64,000 bases of DNA from Takakia lepidozioides. Taxonomy: Eukaryota; Streptophyta; Takakiopsida; Takakiales; Takakiaceae. Numbering within the stretch: the stretch's first letter is position 1; every line of letters starts with the position of its first letter. Below the pieces are notes generated by a model that ran no database searches, had not been told where the DNA came from, and saw nothing but the letters and a program-made list of their open reading frames with translations. This document shows, piece after piece, positions 1-9,574 of this stretch. Where the stretch lies: contig CM060732.1 of the NCBI GenBank assembly GCA_030704615.1, positions 60,865,053 to 60,929,052 on the forward strand. Reading direction: 5' to 3'. The position numbers and the translations under genes were made by a program.

Positions 1-512
1 GTGGTGTTAGCTTAGTGGGACTTAGTGGGGGTGGCATAGGACTCACCATGGGGGCGGAGTCCTTGTGGTGGGAGTCGTGGGGAGTCTTGGGACTCATCAC
101 GGTCCAATGGGACCGTGGTGGGTGGGCCAAGACTCACCGCGACTCATCACCGGGAATCGAGGGTTTTCGTGGTGGTTCGCCATAAAATGGCATGGTTGTT
201 TGTGAAACCCCCGCGGACAGTCACAGAAGTATATATAGGGAGTAGTTGGTGACCAAAAACTAGTGAGTAAGCGTGCGAGCCGGAAAGCGACCAAGGTGTG
301 GGGAGCTATTCCGGACTGCCATCGACCAAAGGGAATTTCCACTAGGCCCAAATTGGGAGAGGGTCTTGTGGAGGAGTAAAGGGGGACCGTTATGTCCCGG
401 TGAGCAACCGAAGCTCCGAGTTGGCCCGGCGGCCAGTTAGGGAGTTAGGGGCGCGCATCAAAGCGAGTAACTATGACTTGAAGGGAAGCTTACTGAAGTG
501 AGGTGCGCGACA
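1..512 (+). mobile_element. Ty3/gypsy LTR, 3' terminal part
   Basis: This is the right-hand end of an LTR whose left part lies outside the window. It matches, in inverse orientation, the LTR at 59277-60874, and its last ~260 bp also match 14385-14655. It ends in ...GCGCGACA, giving the canonical CA terminus. A TATA-like stretch lies near 229-239 and corresponds to the TATA of the full LTR near 59571-59584. What follows at 513 does not look like a primer-binding site, so this is more likely a 3' or solo LTR than a 5' LTR. Confidence 0.85.
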
Positions 513-1095
513 GTTTCTCAACACGAAACTCTCGTCTAACATTGTTTTAATTCAAAAACATGCACAAAAGACTGCATGCTTTTGAACCAATATAGAGGGA
601 TATGACCTGAGGGATGTAAACTTATCGAGGGATATGGACTGAGGGATTTGAACTCTTTGTCGTGACAAAAGAGTTTCTCAAAACAAAATTCTTGTCTGAC
701 AGGGGTTTTATTCAAACATCTGCATCGTTTCCTCAACACGAAACTTTATCTGAAGATGTTTTTGGAGGGATAGGAACTGAGGGATTTGAACTACTTGGCC
801 GCAACAAAAGAGTATTTCAACACAAAACTCTTGTCTGACAGTATATTTGTTCAAAAACCAATATGCTTTAAGACAATATGGAGGGATATAAATTGAATGA
901 ATTGAATTGCTTTCCTGTAACAAAAGAGTTTCTCAACAAGAAACTCATGTTTGACATTGTTCTTGTTCAAAAACTTGCATGTTGTTGAACCAATTTTGGA
1001 AGATATCAACTGAGGGATTTGAACTGCTTCGTCGTGGCAAAAGAGTTTTTCAACACGAAATTCTTGTCTGACAGTGTTTTGTTCAAAAACATGTG
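513..1095. repeat. Degenerate tandem repeat, ~117-bp period
   Basis: A motif resembling TTTCTCAACACGAAACTC followed by TTGTCTGACA and TTGTTCAAAAACATGC recurs near 514, 672, 730, 812, 929 and 1045. The last three copies are spaced 117 and 116 bp apart; the earlier ones are irregular. Between copies there is a GGAGGGATAT-(A/G)AACTGAGGGATTTGAACT element. Short minus-strand ORFs here follow the repeat and are not convincing genes. Confidence 0.75.
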
Positions 1096-1633
1096 CGATT
1101 TTTTCTGGGCATCTCAAGAATATTTTTCATATTTTTTCATGTTTGTGAGCATCATAACTGCACGCTACCCAACTTCTCTTCAGGGATAAGAGTTTCGCAC
1201 TACAAATGCATATCTCAAGTTGTTAAGGGGAGAGAGTTTCACTCTACAAAAATATACATGGGTATGGTTTTTAAAAATGACATATTCATCATTTTCAGCT
1301 ACAGTGTGATTTCTTCTTAGGCTGGTTTTCGCCCTGCGAAATTATCCATGGGTGATGATCTTAAATTTAAGGTTAGGCCTCACTTCCCACTCTCATGCCT
1401 GTTATGAAAAAGGGCCTGATATCGTGTGAACACAACGTGAGAAAAAACCACGCTTATAGGGTAACATGTTCATCAGGTATAGAGGCTACTTGTTCTTTAT
1501 GTTTTAGTTTCGCAAAATTGTTAGTTTCGCCAATTCCGTTTTGCTGTGGAAATTTCGCGGAAATTTCGCGGAAATTCGGGGAATATGCCTTTGTGCTCAC
1601 GCGCTACCTAACCTCTCTCTTTTTAGCATCTGC
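1096..1633. other. No gene seen
   Basis: Low-complexity plant intergenic sequence. A triplicated GGAAATTTCGC motif lies near 1548-1580. I see no coding signal or RNA gene. Confidence 0.5.
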
Positions 1634-3110
1634 CATGCCACCATATTCTTTCAAGAACCCCAAGGGCATATTATCAGAGCCGGACTCCATGGGCACTCCC
1701 ACTCCCCCCAAGCAAGCGCCCCCGGGAGGGAATCGCCCATTAAAAATGAGAAAAAAGGTAGCTCCATGGACACATTTCCATTCACCCCTTTAGAAATCTT
1801 GGCACTAATTGCCATGTGGGCCCATGACATAGTGAATGACAATTAATATAAATTTTGGATGAAGATGTCAAAAATCATTCCCTCTCTTAAAATCTAACCT
1901 ACGGTGGATGGAAATCAATAGGATTCTGTGAGGCTGCGAGCCCCGCAGTAGGAAAAGACAAAGGTGTCAATAAGGAGCGCAGCGAAACTCGATCACCTTT
2001 TGTGAAGGGACGTCTTTTTTGCAAATGGGCGATCCCGTGGGGGTGCCCCTTAGGAAATATTCTATTTCGACCAATAGCGCCTCGTTAATCTTGGGGGCTA
2101 TTCATTGCAGCTGCCTATGGCACCCGTTTTATATATATATATAATAAAGAGAACAGGGGATGGAGGCCCTAGAAATATATTAAAAAACAACAGGAGAAAA
2201 TAACCCGTGAGATAAAGCCGTAAAGCGTATTGAGGGGATACCACCCCGAGTCCCGGCTCTTATTTCACACGAGAGAGAGAAAGGAGAGAAAGAAAGAAGT
2301 ATGGAGAATTGTTGTTTTTTTTAATAACTATTGTTGTTATTATTATTATATCCACATTTGGGTTAGGTACATTTTTTTCTGTTTACAAACAGTACAAAAT
2401 GTACATTCAAGGGGTTTAATTTTTTTCCCTTCAATACTTAAAAATAAAGTTTCATCTAGGGCCACTGTCCCCTGTTATTAAAAAAAAACAAAAACAAATC
2501 CGAGTTTGAGAGGGAAATCAACTGGAAACATGTCAAGCTCTCTTCGAAAGCATCAAGGCTCCACTTCCGTTGAGCCCCGTGCTATGATCTTGCTCGATTG
2601 TTGTTCCCTACTTCTGGGTTCTTTCTTCAAGCTCTGCCCGGTTTATCTTCCCTTGGGGCCCTCTTTTGAGGGGTTTAGTTCATTTTTTCACATATTGTGG
2701 TGTGTGTGCCTTACGGTTGGCCCGGGGATTTTACTTTTTTTTTCCCCTAATAAGTTTTCTCACGGCCCAGGCTGTCCCCTGTTATTTTAAAGAAAGAAAA
2801 ATGTAATAGAAATGATGAGATAATCAGCAGTTTTCTTTCTCTTTTTCTCTTTTCTCGTTTTTGAAAATTTGCCTGTGGGGCCACCTGAATATTCTACCCA
2901 CTGACACCCATGTGGTGAATAAAACAATTGACTTCTTTAAATGTGTGGCTATGTGACAAGTGACACGTTTTAATCAAACGCCTACTATTCCACCAGTGGC
3001 GCATTCTAGCAAAAGTTTTTGGATTTTATGCCCCATACTTGATTTGTCACTACAAAAAGCTGATCCATTTGTCCGGTCAACATCGCCCACATCGCCCGCG
3101 AATTTTTGGT
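1634..3110 (+). repeat. Dispersed repeat family R1, copy A (broken)
   Basis: Blocks here match copy B at 28306-29340 in the same order. 1634-1676 matches 28312-28345. 2255-2420 (purine-rich stretch, TTGTTGTTATTATTATTATATC, CTGTTTACAAACA) matches 28360-28450. 2495-2560 (GAGTTTGAGAGGGAAATCAACTGG) matches 28885-28940. 2990-3085 (TTTTATGCCCCATA, CCATTTGTCCGGTCAACA) matches 29260-29335. About 570 bp at 1677-2254 has no counterpart in copy B. No protein is recognised, so the family's class is unknown. Confidence 0.6.
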
Positions 3111-3330
3111 AGCCAGACTCTTGGCTCCCTTGTCCCCCACCTGCGCCATTCCCAAGGCCCAACACGCCTGGCCCCTAGGGCATGTGTGAGCCCGCCCCTC
3201 GATCACACACGAGCCAAAATGGCAAATCTTCTTTGGGCGCCAAACTGGCAAAACCTCAAAGCCAACACCTTGCGAGCTCCTGGCGGGCCGGCAACCCTAC
3301 CCGCCCAGCCCGCCACCCGTCTCAATGTTA
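3085..3330 (-). repeat. Dispersed GC-rich repeat R2, inverse copy of 18515-18700
   Basis: The reverse complement resembles 18515-18700: GGCGGGC..., TTGAGGTTTTGCCA-TTTGG, GTGGGGGACAAGGGAGCCA and GGCTACC-AAAATT-GCGGGCG occur in the same order. It is noncoding by eye and may be a small DNA transposon, but its termini were not resolved. Confidence 0.55.
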
Positions 3331-3654
3331 TCCCTCCGGAAGGATGTTCATCTTAATTCTTCTTGAAACGTTCTATATAGGATTCCAACATGGCGGTATA
3401 CCCTCCGATAGGTTGTCCCCCCTAGTTGCAAATTTGGACGTGACATGGCGTCGACGCGTCAGCGTCACGTCCGACATCAGCGGCAGACGTACGTCACGTC
3501 CTAAACCGACGTTACTGTACATAAATATGTTTTTATTTTATTTTACTATTGACTATTTACTATGAGAACCGACGTGGCAACCGATGTGGCCTCATTACGT
3601 GGACTTCATTAATTATCTGTAAAATTCATATATTATGATTTATATTGTCAATCA
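3331..3654. other. Intergenic, rich in ACGT cores
   Basis: No gene is seen. 3435-3600 contains many ACGT or ACGTCA/TGACGT-type cores (GCGTCACGTCC, GTACGTCACGTCC, CCGACGTGGC). In plants these are typical bZIP-binding motifs. They lie upstream of the hairpin array and the kinase-like gene, so a distal promoter role is possible but unproven. Confidence 0.35.
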
Positions 3655-4045
3655 TGCGACCGTCAGCAAAGGTTGGTCGGACAAATTTTTATATTTTTTA
3701 GATAGGTGCGACCACCAGAAGGGGGTGGTCGCACATTTTTTCTTATTTTTTAAATGGGGCGACCACCAGCAGGTGGTGGTCGCACATTTGTTTTTTAAAA
3801 AGAAATTGGGTGCGACCACTAGCAGGTGTTGGTCGCAATTTTTTCTTTTTTTTTTTAATAGGTGCGACCACCAGCAGAGGATGGTCGCACATTTTTAATT
3901 ATTTTTTAAATAGGTGCGACCACCAGCAGGGGATGGTCGCACATTTTTTAATTATTTTTTAAATGGGTGCGAACACCAGCCGGTGGTGGTCGCAGACTTT
4001 TTCTTTTTTGTTATTAGGTGCGACCGCTCCCTGGACACGTGGCGA
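3655..4045 (+). repeat. Array of eight 52-bp units, each an imperfect hairpin
   Basis: TGCGACC (or a close variant) starts at 3655, 3707, 3758, 3811, 3863, 3915, 3968 and 4019, so the spacing is 51-53 bp throughout. The best units read as a ~27-bp palindrome: TGCGACCACC, a short AGCA loop, then GGTGGTGGTCGCA. T/A-rich spacers (ATTTTTTAATTATTTTTTAAAT type) separate the units. The left arm is nearly invariant and the right arm varies. The first and last units are degenerate. The array ends ~50 bp before the probable TATA box of the kinase-like gene. Confidence 0.9.
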
Positions 4046-4094
4046 GGCGTGAATGGGCAGCAGAGGCAGTCGCACGTCAGGCCTCTCCAGGCAG

Positions 4095-4102
4095 TATATA
4101 AT
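4095..4102 (+). promoter_or_regulatory. Probable TATA box of the kinase-like gene
   Basis: TATATAAT sits in GC-rich surroundings, ~295 bp before the likely ATG at 4391 and just after the hairpin array. Position and sequence fit a plant core promoter; no transcript evidence is available. Confidence 0.45.
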
Positions 4103-4390
4103 GGTCTACCCCTCATTCCCAACCCACTTTTTTCCCTCTCTGTGAGTGCGGTTCTGGGGCTTCTTGGAGTTTGAACTTCGGTGGCCAGGACTGAGCGTGG
4201 GGGGGGGAGAAAGTGGATTTGTGTGAGGGAGGAGTTTTTGCCTTTTTTTCTTGGGACTGCGGGAGAGTTTGCTTTGGGTACTATACCAATAGAGGGTGAG
4301 GAAATTGGTCTGCTATTATATAAGGTTATCAATAGTCTGGATTTAGTTTTCCGTTACGAAGCCGCATCTATTCCGCAGAGTACTTTCATC

Positions 4391-5898
4391 ATGTCCGGAA
4401 ACGTTGCTTCGAACGCAGTGTCAGGGGGTTCCTCGGGAAGTGGGCGTAAAGATAGGAGCGTAAACATGCACATGAACGGGAAAGTCAGGTCAACAAAAAA
4501 GACTATCCAAGCGTAGAGGCCGCGAAGGTGGTGAAGCAAGTAGTACTGGATTATTTGAAGGACAATGACATAATACGTTTGAATCTTTTGTATGTCCGAC
4601 ATGGGAATGAGGGGTTCCTTAGATTCCAGCACAATATGGAGATTAGAATGAGGGAGGCTTTGGCCAGGGATGAATGTGAGGAGGTCAGGGCGAAGTTCCA
4701 GTTCACGAAATGGATGGAGGACCGGGCCCATGATGCCACATGGAATCTGAGACAAACCATGGACAAGTTTGTTACGAGAACACCTGTAGCTGAAGGTCGC
4801 ATGCCAACTTCCGAGGAGGAGTTATTTGTGCTTGTGGATTGGTGGTCTGACATGGCAAAGGCCCACGCCAAATGACGTACAAAATCACTCCCATGGAAGG
4901 CAGGGTCCTCGTCCGCGGATGCGGCATTGAACGTGAGATACATATCCACAAACGCACAGGTACAACAACTCGACGCGCCCAAACAAGGAGGGTATGGTAC
5001 AATTCGGAGGGTTAGAATTGTTGGGGATCAATTCATTCCTCCATCTTGGGAACTAGCAGGGAAAACGCCCAGGGAAGCAAATGTTGAGCTTGCCAAAGTC
5101 CAACATAACAATGAGGCGTTGGCTGTAAAGTTCCATCATTTCGGCATCATAAAGTATTTTGCGTTGCATCCACGTCGAAATGAAGGTTACACACATTGGT
5201 GGAATGGGGGGACCATACGATCATGGTTGAGTATTGATAGGAAATGGGGGAACGATCGGGATAACAAGGAGTTAATGGAACGACGGGGGACGGAGTAGGA
5301 AATGCAGGAGGTCAACCGACTGGTTCGATTCCGACAGAATCGCACCCAATTGGCATGGGCGCTTTTGCACATCATGCTCAACGTCCATAATCACCACCTC
5401 TTGCACAACGACATGTCCCCCGACAACATCTTATTGCATTTTCCACAAGGGTCTGAAGATGTGTATATCGGGGTATGCGATTGGGGGATGGCCTCCACGA
5501 TGGATGACCCAAAAACCACGTTGTACATTTTCGAGAGCAGAGACAAGATGATAAAGACTCTCGTACATAGATGGTGGATTGCACCTGAAATTGCAATTGT
5601 TCATAATGTAGCCAACAACCAGTCAGATGGCACACCTCGTAGGCCCCATCTAACCGTACCATCAGAAACCTTTGCAATTGGGAAGATAGCCCAGGCAATA
5701 AATAGGGGTAACACGTTCGATACAAGTCTGTTCAACGATATGTCTACTGGAACCTATTTTGTTTCTGCTCTGGAAAACTTGTGTGTAGACACAGTAGAGT
5801 TGCGGTACAAACTAGAAAATGTTGTGAAGCGTTTCATGACAGGGCTATTCAATTGGTCTGAGCCCAAAAATTGCTGGAGGATGGATAGAAACTTGTAG
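4391..5898 (+). pseudogene. Protein-kinase-like gene, near-complete but with one frameshift and two in-frame stops
   Basis: The likely start is the ATG at 4391. The first ~40 codons run in one frame, which ends at a TAG at 4514; the rest runs in another frame. An A6 tract near 4495-4500 is the likely slip site. The main frame then holds to 5898 except for TGA at 4873 and TAG at 5296. Kinase landmarks are all present in order: Gly-rich loop GGYGTIRRV (4987-5013), VAxK-like ALAVK with its Lys at 5128-5130, catalytic loop HNDMSPDN (5404-5427), DWG in place of DFG (5479-5487) and APE (5581-5589). These are seen directly. The sequence resembles kinase-like proteins of seed-free plants that carry HND-S-P-N and CDWG motifs, from general knowledge. 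It faces the RING-like gene at 9575-11885. Substrate and role are unknown. Confidence 0.75.
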
Positions 5899-6260
5899 AC
5901 CTCTGACTGTACATCATGTTTGAATAGATGTTGTTTTCAATTGTGTTTGTCTCGTACCATAATGTTTTAATGGTTTGTTACTTGGCCATGGCACCTGGGT
6001 CCATCATATGGGATAATCCAGCACCACACCCACGAATCTTGAAAAGTGACAGTGTACACCGAGTCAATGGGTAAACCAATCGTTCCCCTACCAAATGATT
6101 TTAGATTGATTTGAAACTTTGGGAGTGTGTTGTACATGCCCTCTTTAAGTTACCGGACAAGTATGAGGTCAATCTAAAATGGTTCTTAGGGTGAACCAAT
6201 AGTTCCCCTATTAAATGATTCATGATTGAAAATTGGTTGAAAGGTTTAACGAGTCGTTCG
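5899..6260 (+). repeat. 3' flank with two units of the 120-bp repeat
   Basis: 5899-6067 shows nothing beyond a plausible 3' UTR. 6068-6260 holds two degraded copies of the 120-bp unit described at 6780-7330, with GGGTAAACCAAT at 6070 and AGGGTGAACCAAT near 6187. Confidence 0.65.
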
Positions 6261-6409
6261 GGGGGCAAATGATTATTTTTTCGCTTGCAACTTTGCATAC
6301 ATGATTTGTACGTACTTAAGCACATATGGACCAAAGTTGAACTTCAACAAAGTAGTTTGAATCGGTTATTCAAATTCATAAGGAAAAACAATATTTCGCC
6401 TGCACATGA

Positions 6410-6720
6410 ATTGTTTTTAATTCCATTCTGAAGGCATATGCTTGATAACAACATGAAGAGTTGCATGCAAAATATCACCATGAACAGACATCGTCTGCAT
6501 CCAAAACACATTTTATTCCCTCATTTGCACTCCAAGGTGAAGTTATCTTCAACTTCATGCACTCTTCATAGAGAGTTCTGCAAGCATAGAGCAAAGGATG
6601 AACGTTTTTTTCCAAACATTTTTCTTTGGTACATTTTTTGGCAAGGATGTGGTGGTGTGAGGGTTCAACTCACGGAACAAAATCAAGCCATAAACAAAAT
6701 CATTGCGCCCCACACTCATT
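6410..6720 (+). repeat. Dispersed ~250-bp repeat, copy 1 of 2
   Basis: It matches 8335-8580: ACTTCATGCACTCTTCATAG, AGAGT-CTGCAA, a T-rich tract, TTTGG, then GAACAAAAT-AGCCA and AACAAAAT. This copy lies ahead of the main 120-bp array and its partner lies behind, so the interval between the two dead genes is built from interleaved duplicated blocks. Confidence 0.6.
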
Positions 6721-6779
6721 GCACCCCACAATGCTATGCCCTCTAAATCATTTTATTTAGTAAAAATCCAGTTCAATTC

Positions 6780-7330
6780 AAAATTGGATGAAAGGGTGAA
6801 CGGAAACTTCCCCGATGAAATGATATATTATTACTCCAAAACTTTGCAAGTGTCTTCTACATGCCCTCTTACACGTCTTTGAGAAGTATGATATCAATCT
6901 AAAATGGTTTAAAGGGTGAACCAATCGTCCCCCTACCAAATGATTTTAAATTGATTTGAAACTTTGCAAGTGTCTTGTACATGCCCCCTTACAGGTCTTT
7001 CACAAGTTTCAAATCAATCTAAAATGGTTAAAAGGGTGAATCAATCATGAACATATCAAATGATTTTGGAGTGCTTTAAAGCTTTGCAAGTGTCTTTCAC
7101 ATGCCATTTTAAAGGTACCGGACAAGTACGAGGTTAGTAAAATATGGTTGAAAGGGTGAACCAATTGTTCCCCTATCAAATGATTTTACATTGCTTTGAA
7201 GCTTTGCAAGTGTCAGCCACACGCCCTCCTACAAGTACCGGACAAGTATGACGTGAATAAAAAATGGTTGAAAGGGTGAACCAATCATTCCGCTATCAAA
7301 TGATTTTATATTGCTTTGGATGTCATTGCT
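6780..7330 (+). repeat. Tandem 120-bp repeat, about 4.5 units
   Basis: AAAGGGTGAA starts at 6791, 6911, 7031, 7151 and 7271, exactly 120 bp apart each time. The unit runs: AAAGGGTGAACCAATCGTTC, CCCTATCAAATGATTTT, ATTGATTTGAAACTTTGCAA, GTGTCTTGTACATGCCCTCT, TACAGGTACCGGACAAGTAT, GAGGTCAATCTAAAATGGTT. Copies differ by substitutions with hardly any net indels. It is noncoding. Confidence 0.9.
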
Positions 7331-7690
7331 TTGGTAATTCTAGGCCCCCAATGGCCCATTGTAACCCTTGAATTACAATTCAAAATGCAATTCAAGCCAT
7401 TAAAATTGGTAATGTCAGTCCCTAAAATGACCAACCCCGGCCGCCCCTGAAATTGTAATTTGAGCCCTTGAAATTGTCAATTCCAACCCCTCAAATTGCA
7501 ATTGAAGCCCTTGAAATTTAATTCCAATCCCTCAAATTGCACTTCTAGCCCCTGAAATGACAATTCTCGCCTCTCAAATTGCAACTATAGCCTATGAAAT
7601 GGCAATTGCTAGTGCAGCCCCTGAAATTGGCAATTGAAGCCCCTGGAAAGGCAGTTTCAGCCCCTCAAATTGCAAGTCCAACCCCTGAAA
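7330..7690 (+). repeat. Short-unit repeat of CCCCTGAAATTG type
   Basis: Roughly 15-20 copies of a motif alternating between CCCCTGAAATTG-CAATT and CCCCTCAAATTGCAATT, with irregular spacing of about 17-35 bp. It is inserted within the 120-bp repeat field, and a 120-bp unit resumes at 7690. Confidence 0.8.
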
Positions 7691-8290
7691 TTGGCTATGG
7701 GTGAACAAATCATTCCCCTGCCAAATGATTTTGGATTCATTTGAAACTTTGCGAGTGTCTTGTACATGCCCTCTTAAAGTTACTGGACAAGTATGATATC
7801 AATGTTAAATGGTTCAAAAGGTGAACCAACAGTTCTCATGTTGGATGATTCATGATTAATCGTTAACGATTGATCTCATATTACACTGGGACCTATCAGA
7901 GGGTACATTGAACACACTGGCCAAGTCTCAAAGCGAACAAAAATCATTTGGATGGGCTACCATCCGTCGGCCCATTGAACGAATTTCGGTTGATCTCATA
8001 TTACTTTGGGGCCTCTTCCATGGCACATAGAACATACTGGCCAAGTCTCAAATCAAACCAAAATCATCTCGATGGCCAACCATCCGTTGAGCCATCGAAT
8101 GAATTTTGATTGATCTGATATTAGTCCGGGACCTGTGAGAGGGTGTCTCGAACATACTAGCAAAGTTTGGAAGTAAACAAAAATGATTTGGATGGGCAAT
8201 CATCCGTTCACCCGTTGAATGTATTCCGTTGGATCTGCTATTGCTTTGCGACCTGTTGGACTGTGTTTCGTGTGCTCACGATTTTTTTTT
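7690..8290 (+). repeat. One 120-bp unit plus a second ~119-bp tandem family
   Basis: 7690-7860 is another copy of the first family. From 7866 a different unit follows: GATTGATCTCATATTAC, CTGGGACCTATCAGAGGGTA, CATTGAACACACTGGCCAAG, TCTCAAAGCGAAC, AAAATCATTTGGATGGGC, ACCATCCGT-GGCCCATTGAA. The GAACGAATTTCG anchor occurs at 7978, 8096 and 8216, spaced 118 and 120 bp. It is noncoding. Confidence 0.85.
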
Positions 8291-8334
8291 CATTCGGTTT
8301 TTGAATGGGGCGTGTAATGTAGCCATATGCAACA

Positions 8335-8580
8335 TGCATGCCAAATTTGGGAGCGAACATAATTCATTTGGACCTAAAACCACAGTTTCTTCCTTGTTTT
8401 TGCACTCCAAACTTGATTTGTGTTCAACTTCATGCACTCTTCATAGAGAGTGCTGCAAATAGTGAGCGAAGAGAACACTTTTTTTTTGGGCATTTTTTAT
8501 TGGTCCAAATTTTGGCGGGGGAGTAGTGGTGGGATGCTAGAAGCCGCAGAACAAAATTGAGCCAAAAACAAAATTGATAC
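8335..8580 (+). repeat. Dispersed ~250-bp repeat, copy 2 of 2
   Basis: Partner of 6410-6720 in the same orientation. Shared anchors are TTCATGCACTCTTCATAG, a poly-T run followed by GGGCATTTTTT-TTGG, and GAACAAAAT-GAGCCA. No function is seen. Confidence 0.6.
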
Positions 8581-8816
8581 GTGCCAGAAACCCCCAATGA
8601 AAGGCAGTGCAAACCTATTTATTGGCTTAAAATTAATTTAAATTCAATTACATTATGGAATGGCTTGATGTCGATGGGGAGGCAAATGATTTATTCGTCT
8701 GTTGTGTCTCCGCACAGGTGTTGCACACATGTTCAAGCACATGCGGGCAAAAGAGGGGCTTCAACCACATCCGTTCAATGGGTGCAATAGCTGTGCACGC
8801 AAACCAGATGATAACT
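8581..8816. other. No gene seen
   Basis: A short stretch between repeat blocks. It contains AATTTAAATTCAATTACATT, and I see no coding signal. Confidence 0.4.
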
Positions 8817-9065
8817 GAACGCCTCATTGGCCCATCGAACGAATTTCGATTGATCTCATATTACACTGGGACCTATCAGAGGGTACATTGAACACATTGG
8901 CCAAGTCTCAAAGCGAACGAAAATGATTTGGATGGGCAACCATCCGTTGGCCCATTGAACGAATTTCGATTGATCTCATATTACTCTGGGGCCTCTTCCA
9001 TGGTACATTGAAGATACTGGCCAAGTCTCAAAACGAACCAAAATCATTTGGAGGCAAATGATTTA
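8817..9065 (+). repeat. Second block of the ~119-bp family
   Basis: Two units nearly identical to 7866-8100, with the GAACGAATTTCGATTG anchor at 8838 and 8957. The high similarity to the earlier block points to duplication of a multi-unit segment rather than simple tandem growth. Confidence 0.8.
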
Positions 9066-9089
9066 TGCGTCTGTTCATTTATTTGTGAT

Positions 9090-9480
9090 TAATCGTTAAT
9101 GGTGAAAAGGATAAACCAAAGGTTCCTTGATCAAAAAAAATTTGAATGATTTGAAATTTTTCCAGTATATTCTATATGCCTCTTACATGGACCGGACAAG
9201 TATGAGATCAATAAAAAAATGGTTCACAGGAGGAACCAATGGTTGATTGATGTGCCGATTTCTGAATGCTTTCAAACTTTGCCATTGCATTGTACATGCC
9301 CTCTTAAAGGTACCGAACAAGTATGAGTTCGATTTAAAATATTGCAATGGGTGAGCCAATGGTATCTTCATTCAGCAAGTTTTGATTGTTTTGAAACTTT
9401 GCCAGTATATTGTACATGCCGTCAAACAGGTACCGAACAAGGATGAGGTCATTCAAAAATGGTTCAAAGGATGAACCTTG
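9090..9480 (+). repeat. Second block of the 120-bp family, about three units
   Basis: The GAACCAATGG / GAGCCAATGG / GATGAACC anchors lie near 9230, 9350 and 9466, with TTGTACATGCC and GGTACCGAACAAG between. It is more diverged than 6780-7330. It ends ~95 bp before the stop of the RING-like gene. Confidence 0.75.
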
Positions 9481-9574
9481 TATTTCCAAAAATTACGTAG
9501 ACTATACAGTGGGTTGCACATTTAATTTTTCGCAACCTGAGACCTTTGGCCTACTCCCTACGTTTCTAGCATTT

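Noticed and set aside
1-512. 5' LTR of an element whose body would be 513 onward
   Set aside because: No primer-binding site or gag-like sequence follows; the next bases are an unrelated tandem repeat.
1395-1846. Overlapping plus-strand ORFs of 132 and 101 codons
   Set aside because: Low-complexity content, and part matches the noncoding repeat R1 at 28306. No domain.
3655-4045. CRISPR-like appearance of the palindrome array
   Set aside because: Spacers are similar AT-rich stretches rather than unique sequences, right arms vary, and the genome is a plant's. No cas gene is present.
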